Positions 11,028 to 23,031 are shown, counted from the stretch's first letter. The stretch: DNA of 64,000 bases from Massospora cicadina (GCA_022478985.1 JAKSZP010002696.1:1-64000), one strand, 5' to 3'. Made by a program: numbers and translations. Notes: a model not told the origin generated them from the letters alone.

Positions 11028-14000
11028 ATGGGGGAAACCTTTACTTTAGGGACATTGAACATCGCTGGACTCAAGGCCCCCATTTCGGGCTAAGAAACTG
11101 AGTTTTTTACAAAATAATTTACCCATGGATATCCTGGCCATCCAGGAGTCCCACTGTCCATGAGGTTCCGAGGAAGCTTGGAAAACAATGCTCCTCCCAT
11201 CCCTATCCTTTTGGTCAAAGCACTGTGGGGTGCTAATTTGGAAAAAAAAATTTCTAATTTTAATCTTCAGAAACATTCCTAAATGGCTGAGTTCTCGTTG
11301 TCACTTTCTTTTGACTGATGTATCGCACTCAATCATCAACTTCTATGCCCCAAATGGTGCATGCAAGCGTCAGGAATTTTTCTCATTGGTCAAATCCCTC
11401 CCACTAACCCCAGACTCTTTCCTAGTTGGCGACATGAACTGTTGGCTAAACACACCAACAGACCGGTGGCCTTCCTCACCCCACGCCCCCCAGGGTCACG
11501 TAGAACTTCGCGTTCTAAAGGCCACCCTTGGGTTAATGGATGCACTGCCGCGACATGCTCACTGCTCAAAAACATGATGCATCCCCACATCCACAATGGC
11601 AACTAAGGTCCATGACCCGCATTGACCTTATCTTAATGCCAGTGAAATCCCAACCCCACATCTCCCACTTCAAAACAACAAAAATGGAATTTTCTGACCA
11701 TCGACTGGTCTCGCTAACCTACCACCTACCTGTCACAGCTGCTAAGGCCCCACATTGGTGCAAAATCCGCCCCTCCGAGCTCGCATCACCAGGATTCTCC
11801 ACGTGGGTGGAAGCAGCAACTTTGAAAAAAGTTTGATGCACCATTTTGTGCGGACACCATTTCCACATGGGCAACTTTCAAAGATGACACCATCCACCAC
11901 TCTCGCCATCTCTCCTCCAGATGCTCATGAGCCACATCGGTGGTCATTTCGCGTGCTCTGGCAGAGTTGACACACCTGGAGTCCAACATCCCAGCTACAG
12001 GATACAGCTCTGCATGGGGCCAGAATTGGGCGGAGGCAGCCGCCCACCTCAACGCACTCAAAGGACAACACAAACTTTGGGTTTGTGTTCAGTACTGGGC
12101 CACATGCAGCACAAAAGGTGACAAGTGCACCGCACATTTCTTTAAAAAATTTTTGCACCACGCCAGAGCGTGGCCTGCACACAGGTGTGAAGATCGGATA
12201 ATTCCATTGCAGATACGCCAGCCAAAGTGGCAATCAAAACACAAAAGTATTACTCTGAGTTGTACCGATCTGATCCAATTCAGCCAGCTGAAGTGGCAGA
12301 ATTTCTTGACTGAGCCCACATCCGCTCCTTTTTTCAATACCCGGAAATAATGAATTTGATTACTCTGACTGAATTATGGACAGCCATTCGCGGTGCGCCA
12401 AAACAAAAATGCCCAGGCCCAGATGGTATTCCATATGAGTTCTACAAAAAGTATTTCAAATATATATCCCCATCGCTGCTCGCCTCACTTAACCAAAGCC
12501 TGTTGGAAATGCGCCTCCTACCATGAGGACAATAGGCCTTCACCATCACACTTTTTAAGAAAGGGGACAAGCTAGACTTAGCCAACTGGCGCATCATTTC
12601 TTTAACTAACACGGATACAAAAATTTTAACAAAAAGCATGGCTAACCATTTAGGGATTGTAGCATCTGCCACCATCTCCCCAGAACAATTCAGTTTCATA
12701 CCCAGAAGGTCGATTTGGGATAACGTGCACTCTGTGGCCAACGCATGCCAGTCCACAGCCTCTGGGGCACTTTTATTCTTGGACCAACAAAAGGCCTATG
12801 ATAGAGTAAACTGGGAATACCTCAGGGCCTGCCTCCATCAGTTCTGCTTACCCCCTCGCTTCATCAACTGGGTAATGCTGCTCACAGAATCTGCAACAAT
12901 GGCAGTACGTGGCCCTGGCTTCCTAACGGAAGTATTCCGCCCTCAAAGGGGCTTGCGACAAGGGGACCCCCTCAGCCCACTCTTATACAACTTCAGCCTT
13001 GACCCACTACTGCGAAATGTGAATGCCAACTCACTGGGGTCCATGTGCCAGGCCAAGCCCCAGTCAAGATAATGGTGTTCTCAGATGATTGTGTGGTTGG
13101 GGTGTCTAATAATCAAGGTGCACGCGCGCTTGAAGCCCTCATCCAGGAATATTTCCAGGTAAGCAACGCAGCACTGAACGCTTCCAAAACCGAAATCATC
13201 CTCCTTGGTTGGTTTCAGAACTGATGGACCCCAGCAATTAGTTCCCAACCTGGCCCATCTGCTCGCCCACGTCCTCGCCCCACTCACTCAACAAACACCG
13301 CCCCACTGGTGCTCCCCTTTGTGCCACTTCCTACCATAGGACCGGTATGCCATCTGAATGTGGATGGAGGCAGGTGGATACGCTTTAGCAGTAATGGGGT
13401 GCCGTATTCTGGATAACGTGATGAAGCGAATCGCCTCTCTCAGAGCCCACTCTACTTCCCTTACTGGCAGGATTGTTTTAGCCAACTCCATGCACCTCTC
13501 CAAAGTCTGGTTTGGAGCCTATGCCATCCCCTTCTCTACAAGCTTCTACAAATCCTTTTATGCCCAGCTGCGAGGATGGCTTTGGTCAGGACGCCCTCCA
13601 CCAGTATGGCTAGAGGTCATGTTTGGCCCTCATCATCATGGTGGCATGGGCCTGCCTGACTTCAAAGCCCATGCTGCCAAGATCCTGGGCACCTGGATTG
13701 CGGCCATCACCGCCCCTACACTCCCCTCCTAACACTGGTCCCGCGCAGCCCGCTCCAACTTCTCCCACACCTTGGGCCTCAACAATCCATCGAACCCCCA
13801 CTCCCTGATGAAATACCTCGCATCACACACATCAGCCACAGGTCCTCACGGGACTAAAACCCACTACAAATGAATCCTACTTTCCATGCGGAGCGCTGAG
13901 TGGAGAATTTATATTAGTGGACATACAACCCATTGAGGCCGCCCCTCTCCTCAGTTCACACAAGAGGTACAGGGGCTACCCATCCAATATGGCGTGATCC

Positions 14001-14690
14001 CCATTCGGCCCCATGTCCTATCCAGGGTGGACTACCTGGACATGATGGACATCCCTTACTCCATTGAGACCCAAAAAACTATCTGGAAAAACGTACACCA
14101 TCCTCTGTTGCAGCCTCAAGTCCGCTCACATGTGTGGCGCTGCCTGAGGCGGGTGTATCATACAGCTGAGCGCTCTAACGCTTTACACTCATTCTGTGTC
14201 GTGTGTGGCCAGTATGGAATGCTGTTTCACCGCCTGGAGAAGTGCCCTACCTCTAAAGTGATATGGCGCGAAGTTCAACTTCTGCTGGGCCAGGATCAAA
14301 TGCATCCCTTCAGTCTGTCAAGAGATATGTTTGCTCTACTAATGGCCTCCTCTCTTCCACCCTCCCTCCATGCTTTGGTGGTTGCAATCGCCATGTGGAC
14401 CATCCACACAATTGTCTTGGATGCTATCACAGGCTCCACCCCCACCCTCCCATAAGCTGTCCACAGATTCTGGTCTCATTTGGTGGACCACTTTCAAGTG
14501 TGGATGTTTGGATACCTCCCACTGCGTCGCCGACAGCTGGTCTCCTCCTGGTTCCCAGTCTGGCTCATCAAATCAGACCCCTTCCTCCACACGTGTTCAG
14601 TAGTGGCTATGGCCCCTTCACACGTTTCCTCCCCCTCCCCATAAGTGGCGTCCCCGCTGGCAACAAGAGATAGCATCGCTTCTCTGGGGT
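11028..14690 (+). pseudogene. LINE B ORF2: EEP endonuclease, RT, zinc motif (broken)
   Basis: About 1,200 codons if open. EEP endonuclease: MGETFTLGTLNIAGL, then AIQESHC, LVGDMNC near 11427, and the late TRIDLIL and SDHRLV motifs near 11610-11710. RT: CPGPDGIPYEFYK near 12415, LDQQKAYDRVNWEYL near 12785, GLRQGDPLSPLLYNF near 12950 and FSDD at 13078-13089. C-terminus: CVVCGQYGMLFHRLEKC (14195-14245), a C-x2-C-x7-H-x4-C zinc motif common at the end of LINE ORF2. I see no RNase H domain. Stops and frame changes occur at several points, including one before 12640 and others near 13222, 13732 and 13870. Confidence 0.85.
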
Positions 14691-14732
14691 GCCTCCCCTG
14701 GTACTAAGTTTTGTCTCTTATGAGTCATATTC

Positions 14733-14761
14733 AGAAGTGTCCGTCCCATGGTCGGCCTTCC
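14733..14761 (+). promoter_or_regulatory. LINE B 3'-UTR hairpin
   Basis: AGAAG and CTTCC arms enclose a loop containing GTCCGTCCCATGGTCGGC, just before the A-rich tail. The equivalent positions are 45250-45278 in LINE C, 30906-30934 in D (minus strand), 20858-20886 in M and 25183-25211 in I (minus strand). It is a likely recognition tail for the LINE RT, by analogy with stringent-type LINEs. Confidence 0.55.
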
Positions 14762-14783
14762 CCACAATAAATTAAAATAAAAC

Positions 14784-14795
14784 AAACTTAAGGCA
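14784..14795. repeat. Target-site duplication of LINE B, right copy
   Basis: AAACTTAAGGCA, partner of the copy at 9504-9515. Confidence 0.75.
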
Positions 14796-15104
14796 TGCTC
14801 CCCCACCTCATCTTCATATAGTTGATACCCTTGCAACGGCCATTCCATAATATCCCGCGACTGCTTAGGAGTCACATTTGTGGAGAGACCTTGTTGGGTG
14901 GCTGACAACTCAGGGCAGTTCTAATTGCAGATTGACCATAATTTCTTCATCACCAAGCTCAGTTACAGTAAATAATACTGGATCATCGTTAGGTGTTTTC
15001 CATGCTCCTTCAGCATATTGCGTGCAGAATCAGATCATATTTTGTCATAACAAATGAGGTATCACCATTTTATCTTAGCATCGTTGAACTAGAATTGACC
15101 AGTG
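14796..15104 (-). pseudogene. Element F leader and gag N-terminus (broken)
   Basis: This is the part of F between its primer-binding site and the LINE B insertion. The minus strand carries DPVLFTVTELGDEEIMVNL in one frame and TPKQSRDIMEWPLQGYQLY in another, and it runs on across LINE B into the gag homology near 9500. No function can be assigned beyond gag leader or N-terminus. Its continuity with 9503 is supported by the LINE B TSD. Confidence 0.5.
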
Positions 15105-15124
15105 GCCCCCTGTAGTGAGCACCA
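15105..15124 (-). other. Primer-binding site of element F
   Basis: The minus strand reads TGGTGCTCACTACAGGGGGC one base after the LTR end. Element E carries TGGTACTCACTACAGGGGC at the same place (50495-50513). A TGG start next to an LTR is the usual form of a tRNA-complementary primer site; I did not identify the tRNA. Confidence 0.6.
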
Positions 15125-15125
15125 C

Positions 15126-15598
15126 TGTTAAATTTCAGCGTAAAGTCTTGATTCTGCTGAGTCAGTTCACACAGGGTATCAACCACTGAGCAACCAAATT
15201 GAATGATACGAATATTGCCAACTTCAATAAAACTCAATAAATTATATATTGAGTAATCGCCGCTATTTGAACTTTATTAATCTTATATTAATCACAAACT
15301 TATCTGCAACAACCTATCACCGGAAAAGACCTCCCTTAATCCTCCATTTGAATCTTTAATCTCAGTTCCCCAATCTAGATGCATCCTCATCTTGGTAGTC
15401 TCCTATTAGTTTTCCCTTTTCTAGCAGTTCTCTTCTTATCAAAATCTTGGCGTAATTTCCCTCAATTCGCCAAATGGTTGACACTTTAATCATTTAGTAT
15501 CCATATACCTTTTCTATCAATCTTGAGACTCATCTCGATTCCCACTCAAATCCGCCAGTATGTGTAGCATTTCTTCCAGTCATATAAACTTCCTGACA
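15126..15598 (-). repeat. 5' LTR of Ty3 element F
   Basis: A 473-bp LTR that begins TGTCAGGAAGTTTATATGAC and ends GAAATTTAACA on the minus strand. It is supported by the adjacent primer-binding site and by similarity to the LTR of G1 (17383 onward), which begins TGTTGAGAAATATGTATGAC. F and G1 therefore belong to related families. The outer edge abuts the internal region of G1, so F entered G1. The partner LTR is outside the window. Confidence 0.65.
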
Positions 15599-17382
15599 GG
15601 TGGCGGTGGAAAATTAATAGTTACTTTTTTATCAAATTTATTCAAAAGGGATGTCAAGCAGTAAGAAAAATCCCTTGACTTGACTGAATTATGTCAAAAT
15701 GCTTTTGATGTCTTGAAGACCACGTTGGTTAGTGCGCCCATTTTGCAATACTCTAATATCAATAAAAAATTTATTATGCAAACAGATGCTTCCCTCCCCG
15801 CCATAAGGGGCAGTATTATCCCAAAAGGATGATGATGGTGTAAGGAACCCTGTCACATTTTTTATCCAAATATTGAATTGTCATGAACGTAATTACACCT
15901 TGACTGAGTGGGAGTGCATAGCTGTGATATATGCATATAAACAATTCTGGGTATACCTCCACAAGGTAAAATTCAAAGTGGTAACTGATCATGCATCCTT
16001 GCGTTGGCTGCAGAATCTTCAGGAACCTGAAGGATGGCTTGTGCAATGGGAATTAAAGCTCCAAGCATATGACTTTTAAATAGTACTAGCAAGGGCAAAA
16101 CATTAGAATGCAGACTGTATCTCACATTTCCAATGGTCAATATCAAGGCAGATTTGGCTGACATCATGTATGAGAATATGATTGTTGGCAAATACCACAA
16201 TAAGCTGCCACACGTGATTAAGGTGCTAGATGGGCTTTGACGTGACACATTGAGCAATGTGTAGCTATATATAATAAAATGGAGAAGTGCGCTTAGTTTT
16301 ACAAAACCTTCCACTAGGCAAGCAATTATTGTGGATGCCCTTAAGACGGTAGTTCATGGAGGGTTGTGGAAAGCGTTAGAGTTTTTATAACCATGGTACT
16401 ATTGGGAGAACATGCACTAGCATGTGCTTGAGACGGTTGCTTGTTATCACCAGTGTCAAGTGGAGAAACCTCTCCAAAAGAAGGCACCTACCAGATGGTT
16501 AAGTTTCTTTTCGCATGGCATACTGTTCCCCTTGATGTGGTGGGGCCTCTGCCAACTAGCACAAAATGCTCTAAGTATATAATAATAGCAATCAATTACT
16601 TTAAAATATGGAGAAGCAAGAGAAATCAAAGATTTTGGAATTTTCATCGCCGCCAAGTTTATCATGAAGTGTGTCATACAATGACATGGCTGTTCATAAT
16701 TTATCCTCACTGACAATGGGACAAATTTCAGGTTACATGTCCTGCCCAAGCTAAATGAATTTATAGATCTGCGTGGTCTTAACTACACCATATCACCATG
16801 AATCTAATGGGTGGTTGAACGAGTTAATGGAACATTGGTGAGTATTCTCTACAAACTTGTAAAGAAACGCACTTATGAGTGGAGTACCCTCCTATCCATC
16901 GCCATCTTCACTTATAATATTAGCTACCACTCGTTAACAGGAAAGAGTCCTTTCCAATTTCTCTATGGTAGACATCCGGTTTTGCCCACATTGCTTTACT
17001 CCTGCATGAAGGACACTAGCAGTGTGGAACTGCAGTGCTATCTGACTATTTAATGAACATGATGATAAAACTTCAACTTGAAGCTTATTTCTACCAGTTT
17101 AGCTAAAAAGATTCACAATCAGGCGACTGACCAAAGTGGACGTAGAGGATTCCAGCAGTCCACTGTAATAGATTATGACTTGTTCCATTACCAACATGGA
17201 TTTGGAAGGAAGAACAAGCTTGCTAACATTTGGACTGGACCATTTGAGATCATTGAGAAGTTTTGTATAAATGCTACACCATTAAGGAACCCATGGGTGG
17301 CTGGATTATCAACCAAGTACAAGCAAACTTTCTTTGGGTGTATAAGCAATAGAAGAATTATAATCCAGTCAAGGGTGAGTAA
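15599..17382 (+). pseudogene. Ty3 element G1: RNase H and integrase (broken)
   Basis: 3' part of a Ty3 pol. The end of the RT connection (CQNAFDVLKTTLVSAP) leads to RNase H with MQTDAS (Asp codon 15785-15787), then LTEWECIAVIYAYKQF and VVTDHASLRWL near 15985. The integrase core is fragmentary: LTDNGTNF near 16706-16730 holds the second DDE Asp, and the third-motif region reads ESNGWLNELMEH where P-x2-N-G-x3-E is usual. A C-terminal GPF module (IWTGPFEIIEKF) lies near 17226-17262. The gag, protease and most of the RT are missing because F was inserted here. Many stops are present. Confidence 0.8.
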
Positions 17383-17502
17383 TGTTGAGAAATATGTATG
17401 ACTGGATGATAAGTCATCTTTCTGGCGGATTGTATCTTATGAGTTGAGGCGAGCTCAAGATTTGGGAGGTAAATTATTTCAGTGCAAAGTGAGTCAGTTG
17501 AA

Positions 17503-19415
17503 CTCTCTTTCCACTTGTCATAACTTTCAAGCAAAATTGCACGAATTAATAAAAGCAAAACTTAATTATTTGTTGTAGTTTTGCTCCAATGTCCTCAGAT
17601 TCTCCACCAGCTGCTCCAGCATGGGGCAGCGGCAAAACTCCTCCCTCCATTTTCCGTCCAGCAGGAAGACATGCTAGGACTGGTTCACCCAGTCATTCCA
17701 AGCCTATGGGACGATTTATTCCGCCCAAGGACCTAGACGCCCACCTTTCTCATACCCAAGCGGTACCTCACAGCCCCCTAGTGCTCCCCCAGAGCAACAT
17801 GTGCTACAGCCTAAGGGTTGAATATAAAAACTATCCCCATACCACGACCAAGCCAATATTGAAATGGCATAGGCTGTGATGACACCTTCTGGTTATATTG
17901 ATTTCCACCCCTACAAGGGGTATTTCAACCTCGGCTTCACCTGCAAAGCTGATGCTGCCAATGCAGCAACTGTGCCCCTGGTATTTCAGGGCACCCCTCT
18001 CCCCATAACTCATACTTGGCTCCCAGCGGACACCACCTTGGTGGTTCAGTTTTCTGGCTTGCCCACCCACCTCCCCCTGAAGTGCTCCACCAGGAGCTGA
18101 TGGACGGTTTGGCAGCCTATGGCTCCAACCCCATCTTACAAATTGGCATCCCAAATGGGGCCACGTGACTTGATGGGCCTCAGGCATATGCTATGATCAG
18201 CTCTGGATTTAGTAAAGTCTCCATGTAATTTCCCACTCACACCGTTATTCCTTCAGCACCTGACCATCTGTTCTGGGCCCATGTCGAGGGTGGGCAGATG
18301 ATCTGTCCATCATGTTTTGAGTTGGAACACTCGAAACACAAGTGCCCCTCCTTAGCCACTTCTGACAGATTGGATGACTCATCCGCTGACCTCAACTCTG
18401 CCACCCACTCATACAAGTTCTGGTATGGGGCACAATCCTACCTGCCCCTCCCCCAAAACCAGAAGCTGCAGCTGCACCTGCAGCCACCAATCAGCCTCCT
18501 CCTCGCCCCAATGCCACACATGATTTCTCCAATCAAGCATCAGATTGGATCCCAGTTTGATCCCATGCTTCCTCCAACAAATCAACCCAACTCAACTGTA
18601 TGCTGATTTCCCAATCCAATTCAACCAAAACCCATGGATATTATTGACTGAAATTGACGAATCAGGTAAGTTCATAGAAGAACCATCTCTGCAAATTGAG
18701 CGGTTTGTTGATGCAGAATGGGATGCCAAATACCCCCTCGACTATATGCCCCACAGCCAAATGCCAAATCAATTTTGCAGTGATCACCAGCTTGAAGTCA
18801 AAGCAGCTGCAACACCAGATTGTCATCCCTTTCATAAAGCTGTTGCCAAATCAGTAGCGATGCTCACAGGAGGAATTCCACTACTGTTATCCCCAAAATT
18901 CTTACTCAAAGAGTACATTACAGTAAAAAAATGTACAAAAATGTTACTAATGCTATCCAGAACGTGGTAACTATAGCACAAAACCCAAAAACTAAAATTA
19001 CCCGAACCAACAGCGCCACATTCATTAAACTCCCTGACGCCTGCATTAAAGCTGAACAAGCTTTAGCCGAATATACCAGTCCCATTTTCCTATCTGACAA
19101 TTACCATGAAATACCAATTATTAGCAATATCGAAGCACATGCCGCAGATGCCCCAACGCCCTTACTGTCTGCCTTGACATGCACTCTACTATGGGAGGAA
19201 GAAGCTGCTGCTAAAGATGAGCCACCAATCCCTTTTCCCCTTCCGCCATGGAGGGATAAGCAGTTTCCCCTGACCACCTGGTTGGTTGTTTTGTTCAAAG
19301 TGTATCACTCAATCCGCTCATTTGGGCATTTTTTGAACCAATTAGCTTTGTTAGTTTTTAGTTTTAATTTTGTTAATGTCCATCCCCTGATCAGATTACC
19401 TCAAACAAATATCAA
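17503..19415 (+). mobile_element. ORF1-only LINE-tailed element, unit 1
   Basis: About 1.9 kb. It encodes an ORF1-like protein and nothing that resembles endonuclease or RT. Reading frames: 17589-17879 (MSSDSPPAAPAWGSGKTPP), 17876-18100 (GYIDFHPYKGYF, VVQFSGLPTHL), then a zinc knuckle C-P-S-C-F-E-L-E-H-S-K-H-K-C near 18302-18343, and a C-terminal region to 19428 in other frames. The middle block looks like the RNA-binding fold of LINE ORF1 proteins. The 3' end (AATGTCCATCCCCTGATCAG, then A-rich sequence) resembles LINE 3' tails. A stop at 17870-17872 and a one-base deletion near 18070 are shared with unit 3. TSDs are unclear here. Confidence 0.7.
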
Positions 19416-20394
19416 CGGAATCCATTGAGACAATGAGTTTTCAGCGATTAGTGTGAATTCCGCTAGTGCCTCAATGATGAGGAGAAACCCTAAAATTTGG
19501 AGTAAATAGAAATTAACCAAGCGAAAATACTAGTCCAGACCTTTAGATTTACGTTGGGCTATAGAAGCAAGATCTAATTTTGCATGAGCACCCCAATCAA
19601 GATATCCAGATCATCCAAACACCTTAATTAAGTATCTGGCATCTCATCCATCCACTGAAGGACCACATGGTACTCCTGTACACTTTAAAATAATACTTCT
19701 AGCTATTAGAAGAGCATAGTGGAAGATCCACATAAGTGGCCAGACCAGTCACTGAGGTTGCCCAAGGCTAACTTACAGACAAGAAGTTAATGGTTAAGCA
19801 GTTAAAGACAACATAATAAGTGGAAACCTGAATACCATTGCCAGGATTAATATCCCTGGATCTAATGGACATACCATACATCCTGGAGACCCAAAGAATA
19901 GTCTGGAGATACACACACCACTCACTACTACAACCCAGGATACAAGCACATCTATGGAGATGTGTGCGGAGAGTGTATCACATGGTTAATCAAACAAATG
20001 CTGCCCACTCTTCATGCACAATATGTGGTCAATAAGGAAACTAGTACACCGCCTAGAACAATTCCCAACATTTGTAGCTATCTGGAAAGAGATAATGCGC
20101 TATTCCGGTAAGGCAATGGAAAAAAAATTTATTGTAACACATGTTTGCTCTTAACATGGTGTCACATATTTATACATCTTTATGGGCACTAATAGTAGCA
20201 TTATCACCATGGACATTCCATACTATAGTATTGGATTCATTTAAAGGAACAATGCCTCCCTTCCAAGGAGCCATCAATCATTTTCACTACCATATATTGG
20301 AACATTTCAGGAATGGTTGTTTGAATACATGACTCCGCGCAACAGAAGGATAATCAATTTATAGTTTCCCATATAGTTCCTATATATTGACTTA

Positions 20395-20410
20395 TTCCTT
20401 CACTCATGCT
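20395..20410. repeat. Target-site duplication of the SINE, left copy
   Basis: TTCCTTCACTCATGCT here and TTCCTTCACTCATACT at 20708-20723: 16 bp with one mismatch. The undisturbed site is visible in the related LINE I as TTTTCTTCACTCATGCT (minus strand, near 26698-26714), which shows that 20411-20707 is an insertion. Confidence 0.85.
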
Positions 20411-20707
20411 TTAAATTTTAAATTTCAAATTCATTCAAGGCGGGCTGACCTGGGGATGATACTGCACCTATTAAGGGAATTGAAGAAATGGGAAAGGAAG
20501 ATAAGACCTGGAAAACCTCCATGCGTGGTGTATGGAAGGCCAGGAACCATGGACCGTCTTTGCTATTTGCTATCTCAGTTTGGGGCATTGGTTCACAATG
20601 CCAACACAGTCAAAATTGTCCACTACCCAAAGTTCTCTACCAGGATCAAACATGGGGAGGCAGCGGTAGAGAGTCCATACTCTACCACTGGGGTATCCTC
20701 CCTTTCC
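20411..20707 (-). mobile_element. SINE-like element with a tRNA-like head and LINE-like tail
   Basis: 297-bp insertion with no coding capacity, bounded by a 16-bp TSD. On the minus strand the head carries TGGTAGAGTATG (RNA polymerase III A-box-like, 20676-20687) and GTTTGATCC (B-box-like, 20643-20651), spaced somewhat more closely than in a normal tRNA gene. The 3' part, ATCATCCCCAGGTCAGCC then CGCCTTGAATGAA, resembles the 3' tail of the LINEs in this window. It ends in an AT-rich tail built on TTTAAA, like that of LINE D. I see no second copy in the window. The tRNA origin is probable but not proven. Confidence 0.75.
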
Positions 20708-20723
20708 TTCCTTCACTCATACT
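20708..20723. repeat. Target-site duplication of the SINE, right copy
   Basis: TTCCTTCACTCATACT, partner of 20395-20410. Confidence 0.85.
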
Positions 20724-21100
20724 GCATTCAAGTAAGTAAGCATAAATCCCCCCATAATTTTAAACCTGTGATTATTGCGGACAACAGGAGGAGCTATAAA
20801 CCCTTTTAGGTGTCCTTTAAATCTATCAAATTATTATTATTTTATCATCCTGAAATTAGAAGTTTACGTCCCCTGATCAACCTTCCCCAAGATAAATAGA
20901 GGAAATTACCCAAGTAAAAGGGTCAAAGTGCTGACTGAGGTATTCAGTATTAAGAGCTGAGCCAGAGAAAGAGGGAAGGGTTTTTAGATTAGAACGAAGG
21001 AGAATGTTAGCATAAGTAGTCTGCGGTTTTATATATACTTAAGTAGTGTCTGTTGGAGTGATAGCTTCATATTATATATCATAATTATCTACCAAAGATT

Positions 21101-21115
21101 AGCAATCTTCATATC
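21101..21115. repeat. Target-site duplication of unit 2, left copy
   Basis: AGCAATCTTCATATC here matches AGCATTCTTCATATC at 23032-23046 except at one base. It shows that unit 2 moved as a discrete element. Confidence 0.8.
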
Positions 21116-23031
21116 TTTTTATTTAACCCTAGGTAAGCCAACCAGGGGACAGAAATTACCAAACTAAAAACTAAAGCTAAAACTAATGTAACTAATTGAT
21201 TCAAAAAAATGCCCAAATGAGCGGATTGAATGAAACATGCTGAACAAAACAGCCAACCAGGTGGGCAGTGGAGACCGCATATCCCTCCATGGCAGCTGGC
21301 TAGGGAGGCTCGAGGGCCCATTTTCAGCAGCAGCTTCTTCATCCCAGAGTAGGGTACATGTCAAGGCAGATAGCAAGGGCGTCAGGGCATTGGCGGCATG
21401 TGGTTCAATATCACTAATGATTGGTATTTCCTGGAAATTGCCAGCTATGTAAATGGCAGTAATATTTGGCTAAAGCTTTTTTGGTTTTAATGCGGGAGTC
21501 TAGTAGCTTAACAAACGTGGCAATATAGGTTCAGGTAATCTTAGCTTTAGGAATCTGTGCTACAGTTACCACGTTCTGGAAAGAGTCATTGACATTTTTG
21601 TGCAATCGATTCATAGTAATTTTACTTTTGGGGTGATATTTGAGGGGATAACAGGAGGGGGAATACCTCCTGTGGGCATCGCCACTAAATTTGGTGACAT
21701 CTTTGTGGAGGGGACAACAATCTAGTGTGGCAGCTGCTTCTACTGCAAGCTGGTGGTCACTGTAAAATGATTCAGCATTTGGCTGTGGGGGTTTATATTG
21801 AGGGGGGATATTTGGCATCCCATTCTGCATTACAGAACTTCTCAATTTGTAGAGATGAGTTCTTCAATGAAATTACCTGATTTGTCAATTTCAGCCAATA
21901 ACTCCCGTGGGTTCAGGTTGAATTGAATTAGTAATTGGCGTATAGTTGAGGTTTAATTGATTTGTTGGAGAAAGTATGGGATCAAATTGGGGTCAAAGCC
22001 GGTGCTTGATTGGAGGGAGCATTTGTGGCACTGGGGCGAGGAGGAGGCTGATTGGTGGCTGCAGGCGCAGCTGCAGCATCAGGCTTTGGGGGAGGGGAAG
22101 TAGGATCGTACCCCATACTGAAGCTGGCATGGAATGGGTTGCAGATTGGAGGCTGTCAGACAAAAAATCAGCGCCGTCAGAAGCAGCTAGGGATGGGCAC
22201 TTAGTTTTGAGTGGACCAACTTGAAACAGGATAAACAGATCATCCACTTACCTTCGATACAGGCTAGAATGGATGTTCAGGGGCAGAGGGGATAACAGCA
22301 TGAGGGGGAATCGACAGGGCAATTTTATTTGATTCAGGGCTGATCATGGCATATTCATAAGGCCCAGAGAGTTGTGTGGCCCCATTTGGGACCACAAATT
22401 GCAAGATGGGGTTGGAACCATAGGCTGCTAAACCTTCCATCAGTTCCTGGTGGAGCACCTCATGGAGATGGTAGGTGGGCAAACCAGCGAACTGAACCAC
22501 CAAAGTGGTATCCGCTGTGAGTCAGGTCCAAATTCTGGGAAGAGAGGTAACCTGGAAAACCAGGGGCAAAGTTTCTGCAGTGGTGGCATTGGCTTCACAG
22601 ATGAAGCTGAGATCAAAATACCCCTTATAGGGACAGAAGTCAATAAAACTGTGGGATGCATCACCGTCTGAACCATTTTGATAATGGCTTGGTCATGGTA
22701 GGGGAAAAGTTTCCTATAGTTGACCCTAAGGCTGAAATGCATGTTGCTCCAGGGGAGCACCAGGGGGCAACAGGGCACCACTTGGATTCAAGTGAGGTGG
22801 GTGTCAAGATCCTTGGGAGGAATGAGTCATCCCAGGAGTTTGGTATTACTGGGAGAGCTAGTCTGAGCATGTTTTCCTGTCATATGGAATTTTGTGGGGG
22901 GTGTTTCTCCCCTGCCCCACACTGGAGCAATCGGTGGGGAATCTGAGGATGTTGGAGAAGAACTATGGTAGGCGATCGAGATTTATTTTTTCCATATAAT
23001 TTTCTTGAAAGTTATGCTGAGTAGAAATAGC
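21116..23031 (-). mobile_element. ORF1-only LINE-tailed element, unit 2
   Basis: 1.9-kb minus-strand copy of the same family as units 1 and 3, bounded by a 15-bp TSD. The readable block 22264-22503 is continuous through VVQFAGLPTYHLHEVLHQ and on to NPILQFVVPNG, where units 1 and 3 carry a frameshift. The zinc-knuckle region lies near 22200-22250. The C-terminal part appears at 21531-21845 (PPQYKPPQPNAESFYSDHQ) and 21164-21376 (MLSALTCTLLWDEEAA). No endonuclease or RT is present. The 3' end carries GGTAA and TTACC arms (21132-21136 and 21156-21160) and the tail GGGTTAAATAAAAA. It is older or from a different lineage than units 1 and 3. Confidence 0.75.

Larger units (their letters stand above)
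9516..14783 (+). mobile_element. LINE copy B (family 1), full length
   Basis: Complete 5.27-kb LINE: 5' UTR, ORF1, junction hairpin, ORF2, 3' hairpin and an A-rich tail (AATAAATTAAAATAAAAC). TSDs of 12 bp with one mismatch bound it. It was inserted into the gag of Ty3 element F; F sequence resumes at 14796. Its length agrees with copy C and with the summed pieces of copy D. Both ORFs are broken by stops, so it is not mobile now. Confidence 0.9.
19522..20901 (+). mobile_element. LINE copy M (family 2), 5'-truncated
   Basis: 3' end of a LINE related to copy I. The ORF2 C-terminus is readable: LDLMDIPYILETQRIVWRY near 19856, then CTICGQ with the following HRLEQF of the zinc motif near 20020, then WTFHTIVLDSFKG near 20212. 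The 3' UTR ends in the shared hairpin (20858-20886) and AAGATAAATAGAGG. The TSDs GAAATTAACCAAG (19509-19521) and GAAATTACCCAAG (20902-20914) differ at one base. 5' truncation is the normal result of incomplete reverse transcription. The 3' UTR is interrupted by a SINE-like element. Confidence 0.8.

Noticed and set aside
17876..18102. Overlapping TGATG stop-start signals between reading frames of the ORF1-only units
   Set aside because: Comparison of the three copies shows the frame breaks come from a stop and small deletions, and the correct frame in unit 2 runs through, so the overlaps are by-products of decay.
20387..20809. A 140-codon reading frame across the SINE
   Set aside because: It crosses both SINE boundaries and the LINE M 3' UTR, so it cannot be one ancestral gene.
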